Positions 7,293-16,756 of a DNA stretch of 44,390 bases are shown one piece after another. The number at the start of each line of letters is the position of its first letter. Position 1 is the stretch's first letter. The stretch comes from Chloroflexota bacterium (lineage in GTDB: Bacteria > Chloroflexota > UBA6077 > CF-72): positions 1 to 44,390 of the forward strand of contig JAFAOS010000541.1 in NCBI GenBank assembly GCA_019247515.1, in the 5' to 3' direction. Both the position numbers and the translations under genes were made by a program. The notes under the pieces are model-generated. The model made no database searches. It saw only the letters and a program-made list of their open reading frames with translations, and was not told the DNA's origin.

Positions 7293-8900
7293 TTAGAGCG
7301 GGATGTTTCCGTGCTTCTTCGGCGGATTTGTGTCGCGTTTGTTCTGCAGCATCTCCAGGGCGTTGATCAGCCTGGGGCGGGTTTCGCGCGGCTCGATGAC
7401 GTCGTCGATGTAGCCACGGCCGGCGGCGACGTAGGGGTTGGCCAGGTTTTCGCGGTAGTCCTGGGCTAGCTGCAGTCGCAGGGCTTCGGGGTCGGCCGCG
7501 GACGATAGCTCGGAGCGGAAGACGATGTTGACCGCGCCTTCGATACCCATCACCGCAATCTCGGCGGTTGGCCACGCCAGGGAGATGTCGCCGCGGATGT
7601 GCTTCGAAGACATGACGTCGTAGGCGCCGCCGTATGCCTTGCGGGTGATGACCGTCACTTTCGGGACGGTTGCCTCGCAGTAGGCGTACAGCAGCTTGGC
7701 GCCCTGACGGATGATCCCGCCGTGCTCCTGGCCGACCCCCGGCAGGAAGCCGGGCACGTCGACAAAGGTCACCAGCGGGATGTTGAACGCGTCGCAGAAG
7801 CGCACGAACCGCGCGGCCTTCACCGACGCGTTGATGTCCAGCACACCCGCCAGCACGGTGGGTTGCTGGGCCACGATGCCGACGCTGCGGCCGCCGAGCC
7901 GCGCGAAGGCGACGATGATGTTCTGCGCGTACTGGGCGTGGACCTCGAGAAAATCGCCATCGTCGACCACCGAGCGGATGACCTGGTGCATGTCGTAGCT
8001 GCGCGTCGGCTGGTCCGGAATGATGTCGTTCAGCGCGTCGTCCATCCGATCGATCGGGTCGGCGCTTCTGAGCAGCGGCGGGTCGTCGACGTTGTTCGAG
8101 GGAAGAAAGCTCAGCAATCGCCGCACCTGGTCCAGGCACGCAGCCTCGTCTTCGGCCGCGAAATGCGCCACGCCGCTGGTGGCATTGTGAACCGTCGCGC
8201 CGCCCAGGTCTTCGAAGTCGACCTCCTCGTGGGTGACGGTTTTGACCACGTCCGGGCCGGTGACGAACATGAACGAGGTGCCCTCGACCATGAAGGTGAA
8301 GTCGGTCATCGCCGGCGAGTACACGGCGCCGCCCGCGCACGGGCCCAGGACCGCGGAAATCTGAGGGATCACGCCTGAGGCCAGCACGTTGCGCAGGAAG
8401 ATCTCGGCGTAGGCGCCCAGCGACACCACGCCTTCCTGGATACGCGCGCCGCCCGAGTCGTTCAGCCCGATCATCGGCGCGCCGTTCTTGAGCGCCAGGT
8501 CCATCACCTTGCAGATCTTCTGGCCGTGGCTCTCCGACAGCGAGCCGCCAAAGACGGTGAAGTCCTGGGAGAAGACGTAGACGAGCCGTCCGTCGATCTG
8601 GCCGTAGCCGGTCACCACGCCGTCGCCGTAGTAGTGCTCGTTCTCGAGTCCGAAGGACGTCGAGTGGTGCTGCACGAACTGGTCGATCTCGACGAACGTG
8701 TCGGGGTCCAGCAGCAGGTCGAGTCGTTCGCGGGCGGTCAGCTTGCCCTTGGCGTGCTGCGCCTCGATGCGCCGCTGGCCGCCGCCTTCGCGTGCCTGAT
8801 CGCGGAGCGCGCGCAGGTGCTCGATTTTTTCCCGCGTCGAGGCTCCCTCACCCTCACCCCGGCCCTCTCCCAGGGGGAGAGGGAGAGTGTCACTGGCCAT
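7293..8900 (-). CDS. pccB: Acyl-CoA carboxylase, carboxyltransferase (beta) subunit, propionyl-CoA type
   Basis: 535 aa. The two crotonase-like halves of a biotin-dependent carboxyltransferase are clear: [15 protein letters not shown] with [14 protein letters not shown] (acyl-CoA/oxyanion loop), and [28 protein letters not shown] with [15 protein letters not shown] in the second half. It matches the propionyl-/methylmalonyl-CoA group (PccB/MmdA). No biotin carboxylase or carrier gene is in the window, so those subunits must lie elsewhere. It is the last gene of the mutase operon and overlaps meaB by 11 bp. Oddly, the only in-frame start is ATG 8900, and the next ~15 codons ([14 protein letters not shown]) are translated from repeat copy R4. 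Normal family sequence begins at [12 protein letters not shown]. Confidence 0.92.
   Translation of the reverse strand: MASDTLPLPLGEGRGEGEGASTREKIEHLRALRDQAREGGGQRRIEAQHAKGKLTARERLDLLLDPDTFVEIDQFVQHHSTSFGLENEHYYGDGVVTGYGQIDGRLVYVFSQDFTVFGGSLSESHGQKICKVMDLALKNGAPMIGLNDSGGARIQEGVVSLGAYAEIFLRNVLASGVIPQISAVLGPCAGGAVYSPAMTDFTFMVEGTSFMFVTGPDVVKTVTHEEVDFEDLGGATVHNATSGVAHFAAEDEAACLDQVRRLLSFLPSNNVDDPPLLRSADPIDRMDDALNDIIPDQPTRSYDMHQVIRSVVDDGDFLEVHAQYAQNIIVAFARLGGRSVGIVAQQPTVLAGVLDINASVKAARFVRFCDAFNIPLVTFVDVPGFLPGVGQEHGGIIRQGAKLLYAYCEATVPKVTVITRKAYGGAYDVMSSKHIRGDISLAWPTAEIAVMGIEGAVNIVFRSELSSAADPEALRLQLAQDYRENLANPYVAAGRGYIDDVIEPRETRPRLINALEMLQNKRDTNPPKKHGNIPL
8844..8886 (-). repeat. Palindromic repeat family 1, copy R4, inside the carboxylase 5' coding region
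   Basis: Short-form repeat with CCCTCTCCC-CCT-GGGAGAGGG and a duplicated GGGTGAGGGTGAGGG tail. It lies within the first 20 codons of the acyl-CoA carboxylase gene and encodes its repeat-like N-terminal peptide. Confidence 0.85.
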
Positions 8901-9876
8901 GCAGGTCCGCCACCGCGCTCAGCACCTCCTCGGCTACCGAATACGGGTCCTGCTCCCGCGCCGCGATCGACGCGAACCGCGCCTGCCACTCCTCCCCGGC
9001 GGTGACCGCCTCCAGCCGCCGCTGGACGCGGTCCTCCACGATCGCACGCACCTGGCGTCGCGCACTCTCTGCTCGCCGCACGCGCCAGTTGCCGCTGGTC
9101 TCCAGGTGCGCGCGGTGCTCCGCCAGCGTGTCTACCAGCTCGGACACACCGCTGCCCTCGGTCGCTACGGTCTGCACGATCGGCGGCGTCCAGCCCGTGC
9201 GCGGCGCGGTTGTCGAGAGCTGGAGCATGGTGCGCAGGTCGGCGACCAGACGGTCCGCGCCGGCCAGATCGGCTTTGTTGACCACCAGGATGTCGGCTAT
9301 CTCGAGGATGCCGGCCTTGATGGCCTGGATGTCGTCGCCCAGGTTCGGCACGCCGACCACGACTGTACTGTCCGCCGCGCGGGCGATCTCGACCTCGTCC
9401 TGACCCACACCGACCGTTTCGATCATGATCACATCTTTGCCGAAGGCGTCGAGCAGCAGCACGACGTCCAGCGTGCTGCGCGCCAGTCCGCCCATCACGC
9501 CGCGGGTGGCCATGCTGCGCATGAAGACGTCCGGGTCGCTGTGCAGCTCCATCATGCGCACCCGGTCACCCAGAATCGCACCGCCCGTGAATGGGCTGGT
9601 GGGATCGACCGCGACGATGCCGACTGTGCTGCCCCGCTCGCGATAGGTCATGGCCAGTCGGGTGGCGAGCGTCGACTTGCCGGAGCCCGGCGGCCCGGTC
9701 ACGCCGACGACGTGCGCCCGGCCCGTCTTCGGGAACAGGCAGCGCAGCGTGTGGCGCGCATCCGGTCGGCCGGCCTCTACGGCCGAGATGAGCCGGGCAA
9801 GCGCCAGCCGGTCGCCCGCGAGCAGCCGCTCCGCAAGCTGGTCGGCCGAGGCATTCCGCGGCAGCGAGGTCGTCAA
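8890..9876 (-). CDS. meaB: MeaB/ArgK-type G-protein chaperone of the B12-dependent mutase
   Basis: 328 aa if started at TTG 9876, which overlaps the TGA of the small mutase subunit (TTGA); upstream codons of the open frame are not family-like. MeaB GTPases guard loading, release and repair of adenosylcobalamin in acyl-CoA mutases. [12 protein letters not shown] (residues 58-69) is the P-loop, [19 protein letters not shown] the switch region, ETVGVGQDE the G3 region and VVNKAD the NKxD base-specificity motif. A C-terminal dimerisation helix region follows. Its position next to both mutase subunits fits the role. Confidence 0.93.
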   Translation of the reverse strand: MTTSLPRNASADQLAERLLAGDRLALARLISAVEAGRPDARHTLRCLFPKTGRAHVVGVTGPPGSGKSTLATRLAMTYRERGSTVGIVAVDPTSPFTGGAILGDRVRMMELHSDPDVFMRSMATRGVMGGLARSTLDVVLLLDAFGKDVIMIETVGVGQDEVEIARAADSTVVVGVPNLGDDIQAIKAGILEIADILVVNKADLAGADRLVADLRTMLQLSTTAPRTGWTPPIVQTVATEGSGVSELVDTLAEHRAHLETSGNWRVRRAESARRQVRAIVEDRVQRRLEAVTAGEEWQARFASIAAREQDPYSVAEEVLSAVADLHGQ

Positions 9877-10295
9877 CGCGTGGCGGCCGCCGCTCGATCG
9901 CGTGGCAGGCTGCGCAGGAACTCGATCGTCTCCGTGGTCGGCGAGCCTGGACCGAAAATCGCGCGGATGCCCATCTCGCGCAGCCGGGGTACGTCGGTTT
10001 CGGGAATGATGCCGCCGGCCCACACCACCACGTCGTCGAGCCCGCGTTTGCGAAGCTCGTCCAGAATGCGCGGGAACAGCGTCATGTGCGCGCCGGAAAG
10101 GATGCTCAGGCCGATGGCGTCGACGTCCTCTTGCAGGGCGGCCTCGGCGATCATCTCGGGCGTCTGGCGGATGCCGGTGTAGATGACCTCGAAGCCCGCG
10201 TCACGCAGTGCACGCGCGATCACCTTGGCGCCGCGGTCGTGCCCGTCGAGCCCGGGTTTGGCGATGAGCACGCGCAGCGGTGGGGCGTCAGTCAT
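9873..10295 (-). CDS. Acyl-CoA mutase small subunit, cobalamin-binding
   Basis: 140 aa, a stand-alone B12-binding domain. D17-x-H19-x-x-G22 in GLDGHDRG supplies the lower-axial His; [10 protein letters not shown] and VVWAGGIIP are the other loops that hold the nucleotide tail. It pairs with the large subunit encoded two genes upstream. Separate ~560 aa and ~140 aa subunits are the architecture of isobutyryl-CoA mutase (IcmA/IcmB), 2-hydroxyisobutyryl-CoA mutase and archaeal methylmalonyl-CoA mutases. It overlaps the epimerase gene by 8 bp and meaB by 4 bp. Confidence 0.93.
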   Translation of the reverse strand: MTDAPPLRVLIAKPGLDGHDRGAKVIARALRDAGFEVIYTGIRQTPEMIAEAALQEDVDAIGLSILSGAHMTLFPRILDELRKRGLDDVVVWAGGIIPETDVPRLREMGIRAIFGPGSPTTETIEFLRSLPRDRAAAATR

Positions 10296-10803
10296 GCGGC
10301 GGCGGCTCCGTGGCCGTGGGCGGCGCCGCGTCTGCTCCAGAATCCACCACGACCTCGGAAGGAGCGGCGTTCTCCGGCGGGGCTGGCGACGTCTCCCCCG
10401 GCGGCTGGGTCAACTCCACGAGCACGCCCAGCGCCGCGGATGGCTGCAGGAAAGCCACCTCGCCCCGCGCGCCGGGCCGCGGCTCCGTGTCGATCAGATC
10501 GACGCCCTTGTCCTGCAGGTCCCGCAGGTGCCGACGGATGTCAGGGGTGCCGAAGCACAGGTGGTGCAGCCCTGGCCCGCGCCGCTCGAGAAAGCGAGAA
10601 ACCGTCGAGTTGGGATCGGTCGGTTCGAGCAATTCGATCAACATATTGGCTGCCTGCACGAAGGCGACCTTGAGCTGACGCTCGGGAAGATCGAGCTTCT
10701 CGACGACGCTCAATCCCATCTTGTCGCCATAAAAGTGCAGGGCATCGTCGATGCTTGGCACCGCAACGCCGACGTGATCGATCGCCAGCGGCGACTGCTC
10801 CAT
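10288..10803 (-). CDS. mce: Methylmalonyl-CoA epimerase (VOC superfamily) with an extra C-terminal tail
   Basis: 171 aa from ATG 10803. The VOC fold begins at [25 protein letters not shown]; metal ligands are expected at His of IDHVG, Gln/Glu of the middle strands and His of GLHHLCF. It ends with [20 protein letters not shown]. Family members usually stop about there (~130-140 aa). Here some 40 further residues follow, rich in Pro, Ala and acidic residues ([26 protein letters not shown]), probably disordered. The epimerase interconverts (2S)- and (2R)-methylmalonyl-CoA between propionyl-CoA carboxylase and mutase. That sits awkwardly with the mutase's isobutyryl-type residues. Confidence 0.88.
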   Translation of the reverse strand: MEQSPLAIDHVGVAVPSIDDALHFYGDKMGLSVVEKLDLPERQLKVAFVQAANMLIELLEPTDPNSTVSRFLERRGPGLHHLCFGTPDIRRHLRDLQDKGVDLIDTEPRPGARGEVAFLQPSAALGVLVELTQPPGETSPAPPENAAPSEVVVDSGADAAPPTATEPPPHD

Positions 10804-10822
10804 TGCAGGCAGTATCTCAGGT

Positions 10823-12502
10823 CTAGACGAGCGCTGGCTCGCGGTACTCGCCGTACACGCCGCGCAACAGGTTGCACATCTCGCCAAGCGTCGCGTAGGC
10901 GCGCACCGCGTCGACGATGTACGGCATCAGGTTGTCGCGCCCGGCGCGCGCCGCGTTTTCGAGGCGCTGGAGCGCCTCTGAAGCGGCCGCCTGGTCACGC
11001 TCGCGTCGCGTGCGTCGCAGACGCTCGAGTTGCCGCTCCTCGCTGTCGCGAGTGATCGTGTGGATCGGAATGGCAATCGGCTCGTCGTTGCCCTGGGTAA
11101 AGTCGTTCACGCCGACGACGATGCGCTGCTGACTGTCGATCTCTTGCTGGTACCGATACGCCGAGTCGGCGATCTCACGTTGTGGAAAGCCGCGCTCGAT
11201 CGCCGACAGCATGCCGCCCAGTTCGTCAATACGCTTGAAATAGTCGAAGCAGCCGGCTTCCATGCGATTGGTCAGCGCCTCAATTGCGTAGCTGCCGCCC
11301 AACGGGTCGACGCTGTTGGCCACGCCGCTTTCATAGGCGATGATCTGCTGCGTCCTGAGGGCAATGCGCACGGCTTTTTCCGACGGCAAAGCGATCGCCT
11401 CGTCCATGCTGTTGGTGTGCAGTGACTGTGTACCGCCGAGCACGGCCGCCAGGGCCTGGATCGTCGTACGCACGATGTTGTTCTCGGGCTGCTCGACGAA
11501 CAGGCTGACACCCGCGGTCTGACAGTGAAACCGACACCACAACGAGCGTTCGCTGCGTGCCCCGAATCGCTCGCGCATCACTCGCGCCCAGATGCGGCGC
11601 GCCGCCCGCAGCTTGGCAATCTCTTCGAGGAAGTCGTTGTGGATGTCGAAAAAGAAGCTCAGGCGCGGCGCGAACTGGTCGACGTCGAGCCCCGCGTCGA
11701 CGGCCGACTGGACGTACTGAATGCCGTCCGCCAGCGTGAACGCCAGCTCCTGGAGCGCGGTCGCGCCTGCTTCGCGCATGTGGTAGCCGCTGATCGAGAT
11801 CGTGTTCCAGCGCGGCACCCGCCGCGCGCCAAACTCGAACGTGTCGACCACCAGTTTGGTACTCGGGCGCGGTGGGAAGATGTACTCCTTCTGGGCGATG
11901 TACTCCTTCAGGATGTCGTTCTGCGTCGTGCCGCTCAGCCTGTCCCAGGCGATACCGCGCTTTTCGGCATTCACCAGGTACATGGCCCAGATCATGGCCG
12001 CGGGGCTATTGATCGTCATCGACGTGGTGACCTGGTCGAGCGGGATGCCGTCGAACAGGACCTCCATGTCCGCCAGACTCGACACGGCTACGCCGCAGGT
12101 ACCGAACTCGCCCTCGGCGTTCGGGTCGTCGGTGTCGTAGCCGTAGAGCGTGGGCATGTCGTAGGCGACCGACAGGCCGGCGTTGCCGTTGGCCAGCAGG
12201 TACTTGAAGCGCGCGTTGGTCTCCTCGGCGTTGCCGAAGCCGGCGAACATGCGCATCGTCCACAGCTTGCCGCGGTGCCCGGTGGCGTGGACGCCACGGG
12301 TGAACGGCCACTGACCCGGGAATCCCAGCTTCTCCATGTACTCGTCCTGGAGAAAATCCGCTGGCGTATACAGGCGCTCGACCGGATCGGACGAGGTGGT
12401 CATGAACCGCGTCTGGCGCTCGACCTGGCGCGCGGATGCGGCCTGGTACTGCTCGAGGGCGTCTTCGAAGAGCGGCAGCTGCACTGGCGCGTCAACCATC
12501 AT
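10823..12502 (-). CDS. B12-dependent acyl-CoA mutase large subunit; active-site residues of isobutyryl-CoA mutase type
   Basis: 559 aa TIM-barrel catalytic subunit, annotated by family as methylmalonyl-CoA mutase. Conserved blocks include [68 protein letters not shown] and [10 protein letters not shown]. The residues that read the substrate carboxylate in methylmalonyl-CoA mutase (Tyr89 and Arg207 of P. shermanii) are Phe86 and Gln204 here. These are the substitutions known for isobutyryl-CoA mutase (Phe80/Gln198), with identical 118-residue spacing. The predicted reaction is therefore isobutyryl-CoA to n-butyryl-CoA, or a related branched acyl-CoA, rather than methylmalonyl-CoA to succinyl-CoA. 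The SD AAGGAG lies 5 nt before ATGATG at 12502. It follows cobO after 8 bp. Confidence 0.9.
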   Translation of the reverse strand: MMVDAPVQLPLFEDALEQYQAASARQVERQTRFMTTSSDPVERLYTPADFLQDEYMEKLGFPGQWPFTRGVHATGHRGKLWTMRMFAGFGNAEETNARFKYLLANGNAGLSVAYDMPTLYGYDTDDPNAEGEFGTCGVAVSSLADMEVLFDGIPLDQVTTSMTINSPAAMIWAMYLVNAEKRGIAWDRLSGTTQNDILKEYIAQKEYIFPPRPSTKLVVDTFEFGARRVPRWNTISISGYHMREAGATALQELAFTLADGIQYVQSAVDAGLDVDQFAPRLSFFFDIHNDFLEEIAKLRAARRIWARVMRERFGARSERSLWCRFHCQTAGVSLFVEQPENNIVRTTIQALAAVLGGTQSLHTNSMDEAIALPSEKAVRIALRTQQIIAYESGVANSVDPLGGSYAIEALTNRMEAGCFDYFKRIDELGGMLSAIERGFPQREIADSAYRYQQEIDSQQRIVVGVNDFTQGNDEPIAIPIHTITRDSEERQLERLRRTRRERDQAAASEALQRLENAARAGRDNLMPYIVDAVRAYATLGEMCNLLRGVYGEYREPALV

Positions 12503-12510
12503 GGGCTCCT

Positions 12511-13088
12511 TCAGTAGTCCAGACCTTTGCGCGCCTGATGGCCCTCATCGAACGGATGCTTGACTTTGCGCATCTCGGTGGCGAGGTCGGCGATGGCGAT
12601 CACCTGGTCGATGAACTTCTTCTCGTCGTCGTGACCGGTGATCAAGAGATTCAGCTCGCGCGGCCTGTCCCTGATCAGCGAGAGGAGCTGGTCCAGGTCC
12701 CACTGGCCCTGGGACACGGCGCCGATGGCCTCGTCCAGGATAATCAGATCGTAGTCACCCGACTGAGCCCGTTCGTGGTAGAGCTGGAGTCCGTCCTGGG
12801 CCGCCTTGCGGTGCTCGTCGAAGGTGTAGGTATCCCCGAAGATGTTGACGAAGCCGATGCCGGTCGAGACCACTTCGAAGTCGGGCGCGAGGCGTTTGGC
12901 GCCGTTGATCTCGCCCATCGGCTCACCCTTGGGCCACTCACCCATCTTGGTGTACTGGATCATGAGCACTTTCCAGCCGCGCCCGACTGCCCGCAAGGCG
13001 ACGCCGAACGCCGCGGAGGTCTTGCCCTTGCCATCGCCGTAGAAGATGAGAGTCTGGCCAGCGATTCGACGCCGTCGCGTTTCGGCGC

Positions 13089-13092
<4 letters not shown>
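12511..13092 (-). CDS. cobO: ATP:cob(I)alamin / corrinoid adenosyltransferase, CobA/CobO/BtuR type
   Basis: 193 aa. The N-terminal GDGKGKT (residues 19-25) is the P-loop variant of this family; [13 protein letters not shown] and LLITGHD are typical internal segments, and [15 protein letters not shown] is the characteristic C-terminus. It transfers the 5'-deoxyadenosyl group of ATP to cobalamin or its precursors. Its place directly before the mutase large subunit suggests it supplies adenosylcobalamin for the mutase. ATG overlaps the TGA of the preceding dehydrogenase (ATGA). Confidence 0.93.
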
Positions 13093-14269
<1,177 letters not shown>

Positions 14270-14273
<4 letters not shown>

Positions 14274-15454
14274 ATCAGCTCGAAGGCCATCGCCACGGCG
14301 CCGCCACCGCCGTGACACAGGCCGGCGATGCCGCGCGACTTGCCGCGCCGCTGCAGCGCGTGCAAGAGGGTGACCACCAGCCGCGCGCCGGTGGCGCCGA
14401 GCGGATGGCCGAGCGCGATCGCGCCACCGTTGATGTTGACGCGGTCCCAGTCCCAGTCGAGCGCCTTGCCATTGGCGACGATCTGGGCGGCGAACGCCTC
14501 GTTGATCTCGAGCAGGTCCCAGTCGGCGAGGCTGGTGCCCGTCTTCTTGAACAGCTTGCTCAGTGCCAGCTCGGGCGCTTCGAACAGCCACAGGGGCTCG
14601 GTCGCGGCGCTGGCGTAGCCGAGAACGCGCGCCAGGGGGGGCGTGCCGTTCAGGCTGTCGGCGCCAGCTACCACCAGGGCGGCGGCGCCGTCGGTGAAAC
14701 CGGGCGCGTTGCCGGCCGTGACGGTCCCGTTGGGCGTGAATGCTGGCTGCAGGCGGCCCAGCGCCTCGGCCGTGGTGTCGGCGCGCGGGCCCTCGTCCGT
14801 ATCGATCAGCGTCGTCGAGCCTTTGCGGCCTGGAACGGCAACCGGCGTGATTTCGGGCTTGAAGCGACCTTCGTTGATGGCGGCGACCGCGCGCTGATGG
14901 CTGCGCAGCGAGAACTCGTCCTGCTCTTGACGGCTGATGCCGCGCTTTTCGGCGATGGCTTCGGCGCTCATGCCCATGTGGTGGTCGTCCCAGGGCGACC
15001 ACAGGCCGTCGTACACGACCGAGTCCTGCACGGTCGCGGGGCCCATGCGGTAGCCGAACCGCGCCTGGGGCAGCAGGTGCGGCCCCTGACTCATGCTCTC
15101 CATGCCGCCGGCGACCACCACGGTCGAATCGCCAGCCCGAATCGAATGCGCTGCCTGGTTGATCGCCTCGAGGCCCGAGGCGCACACCTTGTTCACCGTG
15201 GTGGCGTTGGCGGAGGTTGGAATCCCAGCGGCGATGGAAGCCTGGCGGGCGGGCGCCTGGCCCGCGCCGGCTTGGATCACCTGACCCATGATCACTTCGT
15301 CGACTTGCCGCGGGTCGACGTGCGCGCGCTCGACGGCGGCCCGAATGGCCGTCGCGCCAAGCTCCGTGGCGGGCACCGACGCCAGCCCGCCCATCATCTT
15401 GCCAATCGGCGTGCGCGCCGCTCCGAGGATGTAAATGTCGTTGTTGTCCGTCAT
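14270..15454 (-). CDS. Acetyl-CoA C-acetyltransferase (thiolase)
   Basis: 394 aa from ATG 15454, overlapping the preceding gene's stop. The nucleophilic Cys is in NKVCASGLEAI; LLEINEAFAAQIV, the His-containing NINGGAIALGHPLGATGAR and the C-terminal CHGGGGAVAMAFE (second active-site Cys) complete the thiolase set. This pattern is that of biosynthetic/degradative acetoacetyl-CoA thiolases (AtoB/PhaA-like). With acyl-CoA dehydrogenases on both sides it likely acts in beta-oxidation. No enoyl-CoA hydratase or hydroxyacyl-CoA dehydrogenase is present in the window. Confidence 0.93.
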
Positions 15455-16617
15455 ACGCTCAATCCCATCTGACGCGCGATCACCAGCTTGAGGATCTCGC
15501 TCGTCCCTTCGCCAATTGTCAGGATCTTGGCGTCGCGGTAGAACCGCGGAATCGCCGATTCCTCCATGTATCCGTAGCCGCCGTGGACCTGCATCGCCAC
15601 GTTCGCCGCGTGGACCGCGAGCTCGCTGGCGATGAGCTTCGCGGTCGCCGCCTCTTCGGTCACTGGCTTGCCGGCGTCCTTGAGCGCCGCCGCGCGAAAG
15701 ACCAGCCCACGCGCCGCCTCGATCCGCGCCTTCAGCTCCGCCAGCTCGAAGGAAACTGCCTGATAGTGGGAAATGGGCTGCCCGAACGCGCACCGCTGGT
15801 TTGCCCACGCCACCGACTGCTCCAGGCAGCCCCGGGCGAGGCCCACGCCCATGGCGGCGACGCCGATGCGTCCGCCGTCGAGCGTCGCCAGAAACACGCG
15901 CGCGCCGGCGCCGCGCTCGCCGAGCATTGCATCGGGCGCGACCCTGCAGTCCTGGTAGGCCAGCTCGCGGGTGTCGGAGGCGTGCCAGCCCATCTTGGCG
16001 TACGGTCGCTGGGGCACGAAGCCAGGCGCGTCGACGGGCACGATGAACGTGCTGATCTCGGCTCTGCCCGGGCGCCGCTCGCCGGTGATCGCCGTCGTGG
16101 TGACAAACGAGCTCAGCTCGGTGCCCGCGTTGGTGATGTACGCCTTGGTGCCGTTGATGAGCCACCCGCCATCCGACTGGCGCGCGGTCGTCGACAGGCC
16201 CTGGACGTCCGAGCCCATGCCAGGCTCCGTGCTGGCAAACGCGCCGATGCTCTCGCCTCTGGCCAGCGGCGCCAGCCAGCGCTGCTTCTGCTCTTCGGTC
16301 CCGAAGTTGAGGATCGGCGCGCCGCCGAGCGACACGCTGGCCGCGACGGTAACCGCCACCGACGAGTCCACCCGAGCCAGCTCCTCCAGCGCGATGGCCA
16401 TCGACAGTGTCCCGGCACCGGCACCCACGCCGCCATACTGTTCGGGAAACGGCAGGCCCATCACGCCCAGTTGGCCGAGCTGCCTGATGGTGGCCGCCGG
16501 AAACGTTCCCGAACGATCCCATTCCCCCGCGTAAGGCGCAATCTCCGCATCACCAAACTCGCGGAGCATGCCCCGCAGCGCCCGCTGCTCGTCAGTGAGT
16601 TCCAGCGTCAAATCCAC
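15451..16617 (-). CDS. Acyl-CoA dehydrogenase 1 (first gene of the acyl-CoA/B12 operon)
   Basis: 388 aa from GTG 16617. Domains follow the acyl-CoA dehydrogenase plan: LTDEQRALRGMLREF, then PEQYGGVGAGAGTLSMAIALEELARVDSS, STEPGMGSDVQG, YITNAG, CAFGQPISHYQ, and MQVHGGYGYMEESAIPRFYRDAKI. The catalytic Glu is expected in IGEGTSEI. It is similar in kind to the second copy three kb downstream but clearly divergent, so the two probably handle different acyl chains. A -10-like TAATCT lies 8 nt before the GTG. A family 1 repeat pair separates it from rpoN. Confidence 0.93.
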   Translation of the reverse strand: MDLTLELTDEQRALRGMLREFGDAEIAPYAGEWDRSGTFPAATIRQLGQLGVMGLPFPEQYGGVGAGAGTLSMAIALEELARVDSSVAVTVAASVSLGGAPILNFGTEEQKQRWLAPLARGESIGAFASTEPGMGSDVQGLSTTARQSDGGWLINGTKAYITNAGTELSSFVTTTAITGERRPGRAEISTFIVPVDAPGFVPQRPYAKMGWHASDTRELAYQDCRVAPDAMLGERGAGARVFLATLDGGRIGVAAMGVGLARGCLEQSVAWANQRCAFGQPISHYQAVSFELAELKARIEAARGLVFRAAALKDAGKPVTEEAATAKLIASELAVHAANVAMQVHGGYGYMEESAIPRFYRDAKILTIGEGTSEILKLVIARQMGLSV

Positions 16618-16625
16618 GACAACGT

Positions 16626-16643
16626 AGATTAGATTCTAACGTT
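16626..16643 (-). promoter_or_regulatory. Candidate promoter/operator of the acyl-CoA/B12 operon
   Basis: The minus strand has TAATCT (plus coordinates 16626-16631) 8 nt before the GTG of the first operon gene, without a clear -35. It overlaps the small palindrome TTAGA-T-TCTAA (16629-16639), itself inside AACGT/ACGTT arms (16621-16625 and 16639-16643). This could be an operator for a TetR/GntR-type fatty-acid regulator, but the evidence is only symmetry and position. Confidence 0.3.
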
Positions 16644-16649
16644 TACTCG

Positions 16650-16691
16650 CCTCTCCCTCTGGGAGAGGCCGCGCGCAGCGCGGGTGAGGGC
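16650..16691 (+). repeat. Palindromic repeat family 1, copy R5 (long form)
   Basis: CCTCTCCC-TCT-GGGAGAGG followed by CCGCGCGCAGCGCGGGTGAGGG. It is the left half of the second head-to-head pair (with R6). Confidence 0.85.
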
Positions 16692-16718
16692 CCTCGTGTG
16701 AGCCCGAATGTGAGCGCA

Positions 16719-16756
16719 GGCCCTCACCCCGACTCTCTCCCAGGGGGAGAGGGGGC
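16719..16756 (-). repeat. Palindromic repeat family 1, copy R6 (short form)
   Basis: Minus-strand short form with core CCTCTCCC-CCT-GGGAGAG, ending at the rpoN stop codon. It forms the second head-to-head pair with R5 across 27 bp and may terminate rpoN transcription. Confidence 0.85.

Noticed and set aside
14274..15185. 5' extension of the second acyl-CoA dehydrogenase frame
   Set aside because: The extension is antifamily, low-complexity sequence over the thiolase gene; ATG 14273 with ATGA overlap is the natural start.
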